Positions 33,622-52,151 are shown, counted from the stretch's first letter. The stretch is DNA of 64,000 nt from Sorghum bicolor (GCF_000003195.3 NC_012871.2:3769997-3833996); one strand, 5' to 3'. Notes: generated by a model from the letters alone, not told the origin. Translations and numbers: made by a program.

Positions 33622-34729
33622 ACGCGTCCGAGCTGAGCACCACAAGTAGCCCATGGATGATGTAATTATGTAAAACCACTCTGTATCCTATAACTCCCAG
33701 CCCCAGTGTCGAGGTCCATGTACGCTTTGTGGGTGTCGCGCTACTGTCTTGTGTCGTTGTGTTCAACTAAGACGTTTTATCCAGAGTTGAACATCACAAT
33801 AAAAACAGAGTCTGATATCATGTAATGAAAGTCTGCGTTCTTGGTGAACCCGTTTTGTGTGTACGCTTTCCATTGCCTACACCTGTTTGTATGGTTGCAG
33901 TGCTATACGGGAAATCTGGACATGGACAGCTCAGAATTTGCAGTTGTACCTGACTGTCAGTATGGTAAGGATGAGTAGGTTAACTCAATTGAATTAATGG
34001 GTCATCCAGTAGGGTCTGTCCATCTCAAAACTCAAATGTTTTGGTTATTTCTGCTGGGTACACAGAATTTTGAGAAGGAAAAAACATGAACTAAAGTGGA
34101 ACTCCCATTTTGCATCGTTGTAAGCCTGTGGCTGTATGACAAACTTTCATAAAATTCGGCCACGTGTATAACATTATATATTATGATACAAGTCGTTATA
34201 ATAAATATTGTAACTAAACTTAGAAAAAGCCGCATGTGTACAATATCAAAATGAGATCCATAACCTTCACGCGGAATAATACGTTACGAAGGTGACGCTG
34301 ATCCGTGTCATTGTTTTAACTCTGAAATGAAATATTATAAAAAAAAAACTCTGAAATGGCTTGCATGCCGTCGTTGTTCGTCAACCGTTTTTTTTTTTTT
34401 TTAAAAAAAAAACAAACTGTTGGTGATTCCGTTTCCTGCCATGGCACGACCGTGAACGACCTTTCAACGGAAAATGGTGCGAAGCGGTTAAAAGGCGGGG
34501 CGCGCGGCCTGCCTCCACGGCTCCACCACCTCTTCTTCCTCCCCTCCCCACTTTCCCCACCACCACCATCGCCAAAACCACACGCATCCAGAGGCAGAGG
34601 CAAAGCGAGACAAGAAAGCGCGAGCCCCGATCGAATCGAGGTCTCAAGTCTCTTCTACCCCACCATCGCCATCCGCAGCTCGCCAGCCCAGCCCGCGCCG
34701 ACCGACAGAGAGTCCATTCCGGTTCCGCC
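33622..34729. other. 3' UTR of the ML gene, then the promoter and 5' UTR of the next gene
   Basis: After the poly(A) signal near 33800 the sequence is AT-rich to about 34440, with a T-run/A-run pair at 34388-34412. It then turns GC-rich into the 5' leader of the glutaredoxin-like gene. No extra gene seen. Confidence 0.5.
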
Positions 34730-35554
34730 ATGATCATCAAGACCCTCAAGGCGCGCATCCTGCGCGCGCTCAAGGCGGCCGGGCACGACGGCGCGGCGGG
34801 CTCCCCGCCGCCGTCCCCGACCAAGCCCGCCGCCCACCAGTACCAGTACCAGTACCAGTACCACGGCAGCGACGCCCTGTCCGACGACGCGTCTTTCTTC
34901 GACGCGCGGGAGCCCGATACGCCGCCCACCAAAGCCCACCACCGCCGCCGCCGTCCCTCCGCCGCAGAGCCGCTGGACGCGTGGGAGCTGGTGGACGACG
35001 ACCAGGACGACGGCGGCTGCGCGTCCCCCGCGGCACCCGACGCCGACCCGCTGCTGGGTTTCCCCGCGCGGTGCCCGCCGGGCGGTGAGTCCGTGGTGGT
35101 GCTGTACACGACGACGCTCCGCGGCGTGCGTCGCACCTTCGAGGACTGCAACGTCCTGCGGTCGCTGCTGGAGAACCTGGGCGCGCCGTTCCAGGAGCGG
35201 GACGTGTCCATGGACCGCGGACTCCGGGACCAGCTGTGGTCCCTGACCGGGGAGAGAGGCGCCGTCCCGCCGCGCCTCTTCGTGCGCGGCCGCGACGTCG
35301 GCGGCGCCGCCCAGGTGCTCGCGCTCCACGAGGAAGGACGCCTCGTCCCGCTGCTGCCGGTGGTGCCACCGTCGCCGTGCGCGGGCGGCGACACGAAGCT
35401 CCCCGGCGCCGGAGGCAAGCGCGGGTGCGACGCGTGCGGCGGGCTCAGGTTCGTGGTGTGCGGCGAGTGCGACGGTAGCCGCAAGGTGTTCGACGGCGGG
35501 CGGTGCCGTGGGTGCAACGAGAACGGGCTCGTCATGTGCCCGCTCTGCTTGTAG
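34730..35554 (+). CDS. Glutaredoxin-like protein with C-terminal CxxC repeats
   Basis: A 274-residue intronless frame. An N-terminal low-complexity region (1-115) includes a (QY)4 run at 37-44 encoded by a CAGTAC repeat. The glutaredoxin-like fold (about 120-210) opens with SVVVLYTTTLRGVRRTFEDC (121-140), the signature of the plant At3g57070/At5g39865 class, and includes VPPRLFVRGRDVGG (179-192), matching the glutaredoxin cis-Pro and GSH-site region. The usual CPYC/CxxS active site is replaced by TTTL. The C-terminus carries four CxxC pairs (233/236, 244/247, 259/262, 270/273), likely a zinc-ribbon-like or DnaJ-type cysteine cluster. Without the active-site Cys, classical thiol-disulphide activity is doubtful; a structural or Fe-S/Zn-binding role is inferred. 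The start ATG has good context (GCCATGAT). Confidence 0.88.
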   Translation: MIIKTLKARILRALKAAGHDGAAGSPPPSPTKPAAHQYQYQYQYHGSDALSDDASFFDAREPDTPPTKAHHRRRRPSAAEPLDAWELVDDDQDDGGCASPAAPDADPLLGFPARCPPGGESVVVLYTTTLRGVRRTFEDCNVLRSLLENLGAPFQERDVSMDRGLRDQLWSLTGERGAVPPRLFVRGRDVGGAAQVLALHEEGRLVPLLPVVPPSPCAGGDTKLPGAGGKRGCDACGGLRFVVCGECDGSRKVFDGGRCRGCNENGLVMCPLCL

Positions 35555-36867
35555 GCGGCGGCGGCAGCTGAGCCCGTCGTTGGCATCGGCCCGAGCAATC
35601 CATTGTCCATTAGCGGAGCGCCCCCGCGCAATTCATCAGTAATTATTGTTACTGCGATTGCTCTAATTTGCGTTAGTTATTAGTTCTCTACTGCTACTAG
35701 TCGATCGATGGATGTGTTTGAGTGGTTGGTTTGTCACGTACAATGTATGTACATATACATTACATGCTGGACTTGGAGCAATGTGTGATGTATATACTCT
35801 ATGCTGCTGCTAGTTTAGATGTCCATGTCAAAACCCATGCAAAGATAGATAGGAGTACGCACATGGTTCCATCCATCCATCTTGTGATCCATCCATGTAC
35901 CTATCTATCAATCAAATCAATCGGAAACAGGTTTCCCCATGAAAGTTTGGTGGATTGGTGATTGATTGATGCTGCTGGCACGACAGTACGACACTGACAT
36001 ACATGAAGCAAAGATTTCTGATATCAATGAGAAATGAAATCGCGTCAATTGTGGACTCAAATAAATTGTAAACAAGTTTCACTGGAGCAACAAGACATGA
36101 TTCGCATTAAAAAAAAACAACAACAACAACAACAACACATGATTCTGGAAAAGAAAAAACAAGAGAAAAATCCCACATTTCAAAGGACAAAAGGGGGCTT
36201 CAAATTTCATGATGTTGTACGCGTGGGGAGTGGGATTCCGGTCTCATCATTTTCCTAGCCATTTGATAATGTTTGTGTTCCCCACCTGTATATTTTCTGA
36301 TGAATGAACAACCACAAGCTTTGGATTCTCTTGGGTTCGTGACTTCGTGCGTGTGGTCCTGGAGCAGGAGCAAGCAAGCGAGCGAGCCTGCAACTTTTTA
36401 CGCTTGGCATCAGTGTCTTTCGGATCAAAAGGTCCGGTCCGGGCTGCTGGTGCGCTACTGTTCCTGCAACCTTCTGCATCATTGCGTCGGCGTCAGGTCA
36501 GGTCACTCAGAGATTTGCGTTTGCTGATGAAGAAATCAACAAATTAATGATGCACTCAACCCATTCCTCCCAATTTCCTAACAATCGTGTAGTAGGCTCC
36601 GCGGAATATAATAAGTTAGATTAAACAAAGAAAATAGGAAATAGAAAACCGCATATGTGATGATGATGATATAATGATGATTTATGAATCAATCGTTGTG
36701 GATTTATCAAGTACAGGGCCCGCCGTATCCGATCCTTTTTCGACCCAGACACTGCAATAAACAACACGCGAGGTGGCTGCTGCGCGTGAACATGGCATCC
36801 TTCATGTGCGGTGTTGCATCCGCATCGGAACCGTCGCCGTCGCAACTCGGAACACGCACACTCACAC
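35555..36867. other. 3' flank and intergenic DNA
   Basis: AT-rich. Contains a (CAA)n microsatellite at 36117-36137 and a GAT-rich run at 36659-36675. No gene supported. Confidence 0.45.
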
Positions 36868-36869
36868 TC

Positions 36870-37092
36870 ACAAGGGCACAAATTTTTTCAAGATTTTCCG
36901 TCACATTAAAACCTTTAGACGCATGCATATAGTATTAAATATAGATGAAAAATAAAATTAATTGTACAGTTTGTTCGAAATTTACGAGACGAATTTTTTA
37001 AGTCTAGTTAGTCTATGATTAGACAATAATTATCACAAAACGGAAGTGCTATATTGTCTCGAAATTTTTCAATTCAGAAACTAAACACGCCC
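36870..37092. mobile_element. GGCC-family MITE, left end worn
   Basis: The interior and right end (GAAACTAAACACGCC) match the family. The left end is reduced to GGGCACAAATTTTTTCAAG, so boundaries are approximate. Confidence 0.7.
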
Positions 37093-37454
37093 TGTTCATA
37101 GTCACTTGGCTTGGCTAGACGTGGCGGCGGCAGCGCATGTGGGTGGAGCAGGGGGGGACCAGGTAACGGTTAAGCGGGCCCTTATGGTCCACTTGGCCAG
37201 AGTCCAATGGGCCTTTCTTGCTAGCTCAGACCCGGAGGAATGAAGGAGAGGGCTTGGCTCGCTGGATGGGCCCATGCAACGGATCTACACGCAGCCTGTA
37301 TACGATGGCGTGGAGTAGACCAGGAGTTACGTGGGCCAGGCTTTGTATCCCCGCCTTCTCTGCTGTATGCAAGTGAAAAGTAGGGTTTGGCTCCCTGAAT
37401 TATTATCGTCTCCACAAATCAAACTCTACAATTAGATACATTAACCTTGTTTTA

Positions 37455-37631
37455 ACCTTGTTTGGTTCCTCTTGTTAAATTTTAGCAAGTTAAACTTTAG
37501 TCACTTTAGTAGCTAAACTTTCAAATATACTGATTAGAAAGGAGCTAAAATAGTCTAGTCTTACTAGTCACCTAAGAGTAGCTAAAATAGTTTTAGCTGA
37601 TTAAAATTTAGAAAGGGGAACCAAACAGGCA
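37455..37631. mobile_element. CCTTGTTTGGTTCC-end MITE
   Basis: About 175 bp with inverted ends CTTGTTTGGTTCC and GGAACCAAACAGG and inner inverted TTTAGCTACT/AGTAGCTAAA words. Likely hAT-derived; target duplication not clear. Confidence 0.7.
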
Positions 37632-39108
37632 CATTGTCTTTTTATAAGTTTTATTAACTCTCGGAACCATTTAAGGTACCTATCTTTATACGGTTAAAAG
37701 TTATTATTTTTAAGTGGTTACTATGTTTTCAATCATTATAAAGAAAATTTCGGAGGGACCTAATAAGGCTTCACATTACAAAAAGTATCTCTATTATAAG
37801 ACCCTGGAGAAAAATAGAAGTAGGTTGACATACGATGATGTAGAGCTGGTGAAAGTATTCCTAGAAGCTTTAATAATTAGACATGGCTCTAGAAAACGAG
37901 TAAATTATTATGAAATTTAGAATTTTTTTTTAAAAAAACAATCTATCTCCAATATCTAAACAACAAAAACACGACGGTTCATGCTCTATTTTCTATGGAG
38001 TTTGGTGGGTTCACACTGCACGTTCTACTCTCAGTGGAGCTGGGTGGGTGTGGCGGGGAGCGATCGAGGCTTAAGCCCTCAAAACCTATGCTCGATTTAT
38101 TTTCCACGGCGACATGGACATAGAACCCAAGAGTGATTAAGCATGAAATCTAACACCAAATTAAAACTCTATGCTAGTGACAACAAATCCAAAACATGAG
38201 AGCGACGTAGAGCACGCATGGCACACTGCCGACGTATAGCCAAAAACATCATTTGTGTGAAGGTAAGGGTGACGCCAGTAGCCGTAAAAAGAAGAAGACG
38301 TCTTTGCTTCACATATCATCGCTTTCCATATGCAACTAAATTAAGACCTTAACTAGTTCATTTTTTTCTTCCTCTATAATAACCGAGCGTCTCCATTTCA
38401 ACATCAAGACATAGACTATGCCCACACACAACTATTACGTCTACAGAGTACAAATGCACTACGATATAGAAGAATTCCGGTTTTCCTCTACCTCCAATAT
38501 GGTAGATAGATGAAAAACTGGTATGATAAAGAAAACATGTCATCATCGACTATGGCATCTGCAATACTATATGAGAAAAGAACATATGCATCGGTCGGCT
38601 ACGATGTAAACCAGGTAGCTTATAAGCATAAGGTTGATTATCTTATGACATCAACTTTAAATCTCCAGCCGATAGCGGGATACTTATCTTTATCCTTGCG
38701 CGTATATAATAAATAAAAAAATCCGTAAAAAAATCTCTAAACTTTTTGCGCCCTGTCAGTCGGTCAACGGCCAGTCAGCAGCTGGCTAGGCAGGGGCAGG
38801 CAAAGCGAAGCTAGACAAGGAAGCAACGGCGTTGGCTGGCGAGGCGCAGCCCCGCTCACACCATCACGCTCTCATCTCCTCCACAGGCACAGCGGAGCGC
38901 CACCCCGGCGGCGTGCCTTTTACAAATCCGAGGGGCGCAAGGAATTCCGCCGCGTCCTCCCACCCCACAGAACAAAAAACAAAAGCGACAACACAGCTCG
39001 CCCCCCCGCGGGAGGAGTGACCCGGCGACAGCTCACTCGCGTGCGTGCGCCACCCATCCATCCCCCGACCCTCAGATCCCATCTCGCGCGCGGCGGCCAT
39101 TCCCTCCC
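37632..39108. other. Intergenic DNA and UBP promoter/5' UTR
   Basis: AT-rich to about 38720, then GC-rich from 38750. The last 350 bases should hold the promoter and leader of the UBP gene. No separate gene supported. Confidence 0.45.
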
Positions 39109-45168
<6,060 letters not shown>

Positions 45169-46356
45169 CTGAGGATACAATACAATGGCATTTTCTGCTT
45201 GCGGTGGTTTTTGGTTGGCAACTCCAGTCTAATCTCCAGAACAGACCTCCCCCCTCCCTACACACTGCTGCTTCAGACGTGTCCGAGTTTCCTAACATCT
45301 CGGCATTTGAATCTCTCAAGCCACACTGACACCTACCAATGATACAACAGCATTCTGTACAGATTCATCTGCCAACAGGAGAGAAGAGATCCCAAAGAAA
45401 GATGTAGCTGATGCAATGCAATATTCTTTTTCCCCCCAGCCCACACAGTATCCTTATATGGGCAACATTCTTTTTTCCCCCCCTTAGCTCACAGTAATTC
45501 TTATATGGGCAGTACATGGACCAGACCCCCAACATTGTAATTCCTCCCAACTCCATTCACCAGTCAGTGAAAGGCTTTATATAATGGGTAGTAGTACATT
45601 TCTTTTGTCGCCGCGCACCGAATCGGAGGCGGCGATGTAACAGTTGTGTAAATTAACTGCCAAGTGTGAGCCGTGACCAGTCCCCGTCCTGATCGGTTGG
45701 GCTTGGGCGTGCGACCGCGACGCCGCAGCTGCTCCCCCCCCGTGCTGTCTCTTGTCGCCTCCGCCCGTGAACCGCCAACTCGCCGGAGCCTGTTGTCCCC
45801 GGCGTCCGTCGGGTCAGCTTGACGCCGACGCGGCGATGATTGGAGGCGTGGAACGCGATGGTTTTCCGTGGTGACGGCCCGCTGTTCGCGAGCGTGGTTT
45901 GACAAAAAAACGAAATGATTCTGGCCTATCCGGAGACCAAGGCCATCTGCCGTGACGCGGCGTAGGGCCGGGCCGTAGCGGACCAGGTGCGAGCGATGAG
46001 CATCGGCGCCTTTCTGGGCGGAGGCGTCTGTGGCCTCGGGGCGACACGTCCATGGTAGCTACAGTATAACGAACAGCAGCAGCACTGCAGCAGGCGTGGA
46101 GGTCCAGTCCAGTCCTTCAACTCTTGATGGGCAAACCATCCTCTGCATCTTGTTCTTGCTGCTGCTGCTGCTGTGTGTTGTGCTTGATCCATGGTTTCCT
46201 TGACGGGTATCTATCCGAGCACCTGCTAAACAAATCCAACTGCTGATCCAAAAGCCTTCTCGATGTCTGATATCTAACCTGGTGGTGGTGACATGACACA
46301 CATGTAGCTGCTTTGCACGTGCAACAACAATAAAATATATAATAAAATATATACTG
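45169..46356. other. 3' flank of UBP and intergenic DNA
   Basis: Includes the UBP 3' UTR and a small duplication around CAATATTCTTTTTCCCCCC / CAACATTCTTTTTTCCCCCC with CTTATATGGGCA (45418-45510). The GC-rich part at 45600-46060 has minus-strand frames without family features, and CTG/CAG runs lie near 46155. No gene is supported. Confidence 0.4.
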
Positions 46357-46359
46357 TAA

Positions 46360-46621
46360 GAGCAACTCCAGTCCAAGTCACTAAATTAAGCTCTTAAATT
46401 TTTATTTACATGCTATGATAAAAAAAAGTAGGGGCTCAAATTAAGACCCAACTCCAACCCACCTCCTAAACAAGTAGGATAGGGGGTTCTAGATGTGAGG
46501 GGCTGAAACTATAATTTAGGAGGGCATGGAAAATGGGAGCCCAAGTAGGAGGTGGGTTGGAGTTGATCAAATCCCTAGATTTAGAATAGGGACTTGTTTA
46601 GAAGGTGGGTTGGAGTTGCTC
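46360..46621. mobile_element. GAGCAACTCC-end MITE, reverse orientation
   Basis: 262 bp, ends GAGCAACTCCAGTCCAAG and GGGTTGGAGTTGCTC, flanked by TAA (46357-46359 and 46622-46624). The interior is the reverse complement of the copies at 6865 and 7137. TAA target fits PIF/Harbinger (Tourist). Confidence 0.87.
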
Positions 46622-46624
46622 TAA

Positions 46625-47681
46625 GACCCTAGTAGTAGTGGTTAATAGTAATGTTCGTGCCCTGCTGTTTGTCTTTTGGTTTGGTTTGTGCACGCAATGA
46701 AAAGGGAAAAAGGAAAGGAAAGGGTGCTGGAGAGTGGAGACCAAGAATGGAATAGGACACCTCCTTTTCCTGTGGTGGCTGCCAGATCCTAGCAGGAGCC
46801 AAGCCAGGAGCCGGCCGGGGATGGCTGGAGACCACATGAATGTGATGGTCAGGCTCGGCAGGGTGGACGGTTCGGATCGGATAGCCAGACCAGACCAGAT
46901 GCCTGCGAGTGCGAGGGCGCCGGGGAGGCGGGCGGGGACTAGCCTGGATGTGATGTCTGATTGGGGAGTGAGCCAGCATGGTCCAATCGAGCAGACTAGT
47001 AGTACTGTAGTAGTACACTCGTCCATGGGCGGAAGCAGAATGGCATCTGCTGCTGCCTCCATTCAAATATCAAAGTAAAGAAAAGATACAATTCTACTAT
47101 AGTGCTACATCAAATAATCTAATCAATAAGTTTATATAAAAAATAGTATGTATTATACTACTACATGAGTACTGTTAATTAGCTTCGGTTTATGATATAC
47201 TTTTATAACACATGTATTTTGGTGTCGAGAATGTTAATATTGTTTTCTACAGATTTAGACATATGTAATATGGTTTGACTCATATACTAAATCCGAAATC
47301 ACGTTCTTTCTGGGATGGTGGTAGTACAGTTCTCCCATGACATTGATGGGAAACAAAACGAAACCAAACCAGGTGGGCCGTGGGTGTAGGACTATCTGCA
47401 TACTATGCATGAAAATTTTTCAGATGCCTAAATTTTTTAGATGATTTTTAGACAACAGTCTTATATAAATCAACTAGTACAATTGAAGGATAACATAGAA
47501 AGAGACAATTCATAGTTTTTTTCCTATAGTTTCCAATGAAAATTTTCCTATGGTCTGGTCAACAAAAAGAAAAGGTTCATGAAATATAACAGAAGTGCAA
47601 AAAATTAGTATACTAGTGCCAGATATTGATGTTGGCTTAAAAAAAATTATTAACCCTAATGTTGGCTTTAAAACTATAGAT
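46625..47681. other. Intergenic DNA, no gene seen
   Basis: Mixed GC content in the first 450 bases, AT-rich afterwards. No conserved frame or element boundaries. Confidence 0.4.
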
Positions 47682-47690
47682 CTTCTTTAA

Positions 47691-49072
47691 CGGTAATGCT
47701 CTGATCCGAGCGTCCGACGTTCCGGAGGCGTGTTAGACAACGATTCGATACAGCAACCACGCTTCCTCTTCCACTCATCTCTCACATCCTTATCCTTTCG
47801 TCGCACTGCAGTTCATTTACAGCAAGTGCTCTCTATGGATCTAGCAGCGCTGCGTGCCCTCGACTTTTGCTATGCAGTGCCACGAACTAGCGGCCATGCT
47901 CCTCCCCGCCTTCTTCCCGTCCTCCACACACCTCGCTTCCTCCATGACCGGCGGCGGCGTCCTCCTCTCCTACTCTGTCGTCCTTCTCCCCTACCATGGC
48001 GGCTCCTTCCCCCACATCAACATCTCCTCCCCCAACCTCGGTGTCCTCCTGCCCCACCACGGTGGCTCCTTCCCCACCACGGCGGCTCCTTTCCCCACAT
48101 CGACATCTCCTTCCTCAACCTCAGCGTCCTCCTTCCCCACCACGGCGGCTCCTTTCCTGACCTTGATGTCTTCTTCCCCGACCTTGGCATCCTCCTCCCT
48201 ACCCCGGTGCCCCCTCCTCGACACCAGCGTCCTCCTCCACAGGGAATTGCTGACGCCCTCCGATCTAGCAGCCGTGGCTCCCTGTGCAGGCTCTCTTCTG
48301 TTTCTCCCCCTCCTCATGTTGTAACTGTGTCTTTTCAGTTGTTCTAGAAGCTTTAGAAGTATGTTGCAGTAGAATCATATGGTTGTTGCACAAGTAGATC
48401 TGAGGACGTGTTTTGCCCATGTTGCAATTGTTCCAAAGGTTTGTTGCAAGCACTGTTTCGAGATGTTTTACTTGTCTCTAGATGATGCAACAATCGTTCT
48501 ATCGTTGTGATATGGATGTTTTATATGCTTCCACAAATGTTGCAATAACACTTTCAAAATGTTTCGGTTACTTCAATCTCATGTTGTTGCTAGTGTTTTT
48601 ATCCGAGCGTTGTTTCAAATGCTTCACATAGTGTTGCAATAATATGTTCCAAATGTTTCATCTCTTTCAACTTATTGTTGCAGCAGTTGTTCTGTGTTGC
48701 TGCAAGTGTTCTATTTTAAGTTGTTTATGTTGTTTGATCAGGGAGGGGCGAGCCGGGGCAGACAGGGGCGCGTGGCTCATCAAGGGTCTAGTGGACGGAG
48801 GCGTTAGGGCTTGGTAGATGGTGCGGTCATAGGGGGTGCTGCCGCGCTGGGTCGTGTGCTTTTTGTGGTGGACGTGGCAGGCTGCAAGGCGAGTTGGAGA
48901 CGCGTGGCTCATAGAAGGCCTAGCGGACTGGGCCAGGGGCTAGCGGCGTGCTCAGGCCGTATGCGTGGAGCAGACGAAAACAGATGCGGAGGTGATGACT
49001 TGAGTAGGGCCGCGTGGTCAGACACAACTGGCACGCGCGTCCGGATCGGACGTCCGGGCGCTAGCAGTACCC
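47691..49072. mobile_element. Non-autonomous Mutator-like element
   Basis: 1382 bp. The left end CGGTAATGCTCTGATCCGAG and the complement of the right end (GGGTACTGCTAGCGCCCGG) are diverged inverted repeats sharing CGTCCGA and GCGTG blocks. Exact 9-bp target copies CTTCTTTAA lie at 47682-47690 and 49073-49081. The left half (47840-48300) is C-rich, with repeats of CCACCACGGCGGCTCCTT type. The right half (48340-48720) is full of TGTTGCAA and GTTCCAAATG words. Frames are low complexity; no transposase. The captured-looking C-rich part has no recognisable parent. Confidence 0.8.
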
Positions 49073-49081
49073 CTTCTTTAA

Positions 49082-50961
49082 TCTCTTTCTTTTCTTCATC
49101 TCAGGCAAATGCTAAGTAAATTGAAGATAAAAAGGTCATTGTTCATAATTAAATCCAATGATTCACTTCATATTTATTTTATTTAGCCACACAAAATTAT
49201 ATAATCAGAAGATATAACTTGAGAAAAACACAATAGGATTTTTATTTCTGATTGAACTTTTGTTACCTTAGTTGAGGAGATTTTTTACCTATAATCTGTT
49301 AGGATTACTAAAACTAATGAGTAGTATTACTAGATGCTATATGCAACCTTTTTTTTTGGGGGGGGGGCTACTAGTCTACTACGAGTCTACGACAGGAGAA
49401 AAGTTGATTTATTACGTACATGATTTATGTATGGGTGAGAATACCTAGCTTTTAAGATTTTGTTAGCAAATTTGAAGTCAATGATTCTATAGTAGAAAGA
49501 TGATGCTTGCAAATTCCCATCATAGTCGATCTGTACCCCACCTTTAGTACTGGTTTCTGCAGTTGTGATATCTCCGTTCGAGAATCTATGCCTGGAAGGC
49601 TTAGAAGGAGGGGGGGGGGGGTTGGGAGGCGGCCAGACCGGCGGTGTTGGTGGGTTGACGGGCGGCAGACGAGGTGGCGGGGGACAACCGAATGGGGAGC
49701 CGGCAGCGGGGGTGAGATGCTCGAGTTCTGGCTCAGCTAGTCAAGGTTATGGGAGGCGAGGCTGAGCAGAATGGAGCAGCAGGAGTGGGCGGCGCGGCCA
49801 TTGGCGAGGGAGCCACTGACCGGGGGCAGCAGTGGAGTCTGGAGGAGGGAGCGCGTTGGTGCGGTGAAGGTCCGGTTGAAGTTAGGGGAGGGCTGGGTCG
49901 ATGGGCGGGGTGGGAGGTGGGTGGCGCGGCTGGCGGCGAGTCAGCCGCTGGTTAGGGAGGGGGGGGAGGCAAGGGTGGGCACGCGAGGAGCATGATGAAC
50001 AGGAGCTGGCGTCGCACACTCTCCTATTGTGTGTCTGGTCACACGATATCTATATCCTAGCTAATTTTCCGCGCCCTATTCGCTTGGTTGATAAAGTATT
50101 GTTCGTTGATTTGTTATGTGGCAGATTCGGTAGATAAGCTCAAGCGAACAATAATCCTCAGTAATAATTAAGGAACAGTTAGCTAGCTCTCCGATCGAGT
50201 CCATTCCCAAACAGTGACAGTACAACTATGCACTGCAGGAGCGATTGAGCTAGTTACCCCGGACCCGGAGGATGACCGATCATGCACGCGGCGCTGCAAC
50301 AGTGTCTCGTTGCCCCAACCCCCAGTGCCTGCCTGCCTGCCTGCCCGTCGTATGTATAGAGGATTTAACCGTGTGGTCGTGTCGAGTATACGCGCGTACG
50401 TGTAGTCGATCGTCGTAAAGACGGTGGACAGGCAGAGGCAAGAGCTTCACGGATCAACATGGTCGATCGATTGGGTCGTCACTGTACGTGTGCCTGCTAC
50501 TGCTCAGGGGCGTGGGCGAGCAAGGCTGCCATTCCCAATTCCGGCCGGCCGGGGCTCTGTTCGCGTCAAGCAGATGAGCGGCCGACCGACCGGCCTGCCA
50601 TGGCCATTCTTGCCCCATTCTGCCGGTCCCAGCAGCACCAGATCGAAGAACAAGCGCAGTCAAGACACTATAGTACATGCACGCCCTGACGCCATCTGTT
50701 TTATTTGTTGCAATTGCAAAACGACAGAGGAGGCAGCGGATCGGAAGGACGGGGTTCGATGGTGCACATCATAGGCGTGCATGCATACTATGGGTCATTG
50801 ATTGATTATTGCAGGCATCAGCTTGTCTTTCTACCTGCTAGGGTGGTACTAAGGTGTACTAGTGTTTAGGACACAATGCTTGCAATGTGTGCCAGTGCTA
50901 GCTACCACTAGCAGTACGTGATCGCCTCTCCAGCTGTCTTTGTTTTATGGACAAGTACATA
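49082..50961. other. Intergenic DNA with homopolymer tracts
   Basis: Poly-T/poly-G junction at about 49349-49368 and a G-run at 49611-49622. The GC-rich patch 49580-49990 has short frames of no known family. The rest is unremarkable; no gene supported. Confidence 0.4.
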
Positions 50962-51416
50962 CTCCATTTGTTCCAAAATACTTACTTGCAAAAAAAAATT
51001 GCAAAATATGAACACTAGCATTTTCGTTTGTATTCCAATCATAGGCTAAGTAGGCTCAAAAGATTCGTCTCGCAAATTACATGCAAACTGTGTAATTAGT
51101 TATCTTTTTTTACCTATATTTAATGCTTCATGTATGTGCCGCAAGATTTGATGTGACGAAAAATCTAAAAATTTTTGCAAAATTTTTTGGAAACTAAACA
51201 AGGCCCTAGATGATCTTACAACATTTGAATTTTATATATCTCAAAATACTTGACCTTCTCATTTTCCAATGCACCTTTCCCTTTTCCTAGTATATCTTTC
51301 TCTTTTGCCAATACATTTCTATCTCGATCTACTCGTTAGAGGCATTTCGGTCTTTTGGTTTCAAAGTTAGTCTTCATGAGAGACTCTAAAACATCATCTA
51401 ATTGGAATGGAGCGAG
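50962..51416. mobile_element. Stowaway-like MITE with a GGCC-family insert
   Basis: Left end CTCCATTTGTTCCAAAATAC after TA (50960-50961); right end ATTGGAATGGAGCGAG before TA (51417-51418). Positions about 50990-51205 are a GGCC-family MITE in reverse orientation (ends GGAAACTAAACAAGGCC), lacking its other terminal GGCC. Confidence 0.65.
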
Positions 51417-51542
51417 TATATGAAATAAGAAAAAAAAATCACTTGGTTCATTTGTACTTGATCGTGGATAGACGATCTACCTATGTACTATGGAGTAGCA
51501 AGCAGGCCTAGACTGTTCAGCTTTGCTCATATATTTGGTTTA

Positions 51543-51750
51543 GGCCTTGTTTAGTTCCTAAAATTTTCTAAATTTTTTCAATATTCTGCGTCACATCGAA
51601 TCTTTGGACGTATGCACGGAGCACTAAATATAGATAAAAAATAATTAATTACATAGTTTGTCTATAATTTTTTAATATGATTATAGACAATATTTGTTAA
51701 ATACAAACGAAAGTGCTACAGTAGCCAAACTCAAATTTTTTCACCAGGCC
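51543..51750. mobile_element. GGCCTTGTTTAG-end MITE
   Basis: 208 bp, left end GGCCTTGTTTAGTTCC, right end worn to TTTTTTCACCAGGCC, flanked by TTA (51540-51542 and 51751-51753). A block of the interior is deleted relative to the copy at 3962. Confidence 0.8.
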
Positions 51751-52151
51751 TTAATCACTCGTAAATTTTAGGGTAATTAAAAGAGTAAGGTGTTTGCTTG
51801 CAACCCAGCCTTGCATGCGCGCAGGTATGTTCCCCTGGGCATCAATAACCTGAGGTGTCCAAAATTGGGCGTCTAGGAGATGTCTGGTCCTGATGAGTTT
51901 GTCTGGCTCACAACCAAAATAGGCCTCAATTGCCTAGGAGCGCTCACAGCATGCACCAGGCAACTTTGCAAGGGAAACAAATAAACAAGCCCAAACTAAC
52001 TATTATATATAAGTAGCAAAACTAATTAAGATTCCACAGTAAAACAAAGCAAACATTATGTTTTACTAGTTTGAAAAATCATATGGAGTTTTCACAATCA
52101 ACTTAAGTTCATTCCAATAGCATTGTTGGGTTATTACACAAGAAGATATGA

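Noticed and set aside
34381..35631. Long minus-strand frame (416 codons) across the glutaredoxin-like gene
   Set aside because: It is the antisense shadow of a GC-rich exon, with Arg/Ser/Pro-biased composition and no family motif.
38780..39108. Frames upstream of the UBP start codon
   Set aside because: They lie in the GC-rich leader, overlap on both strands and lack motifs; the ATG at 39109 leads directly into the DUSP region.
47730..48347. 205-codon Pro/His-rich frame
   Set aside because: Repetitive C-rich part of a Mutator-like element; a second frame is equally open, so coding is unlikely.
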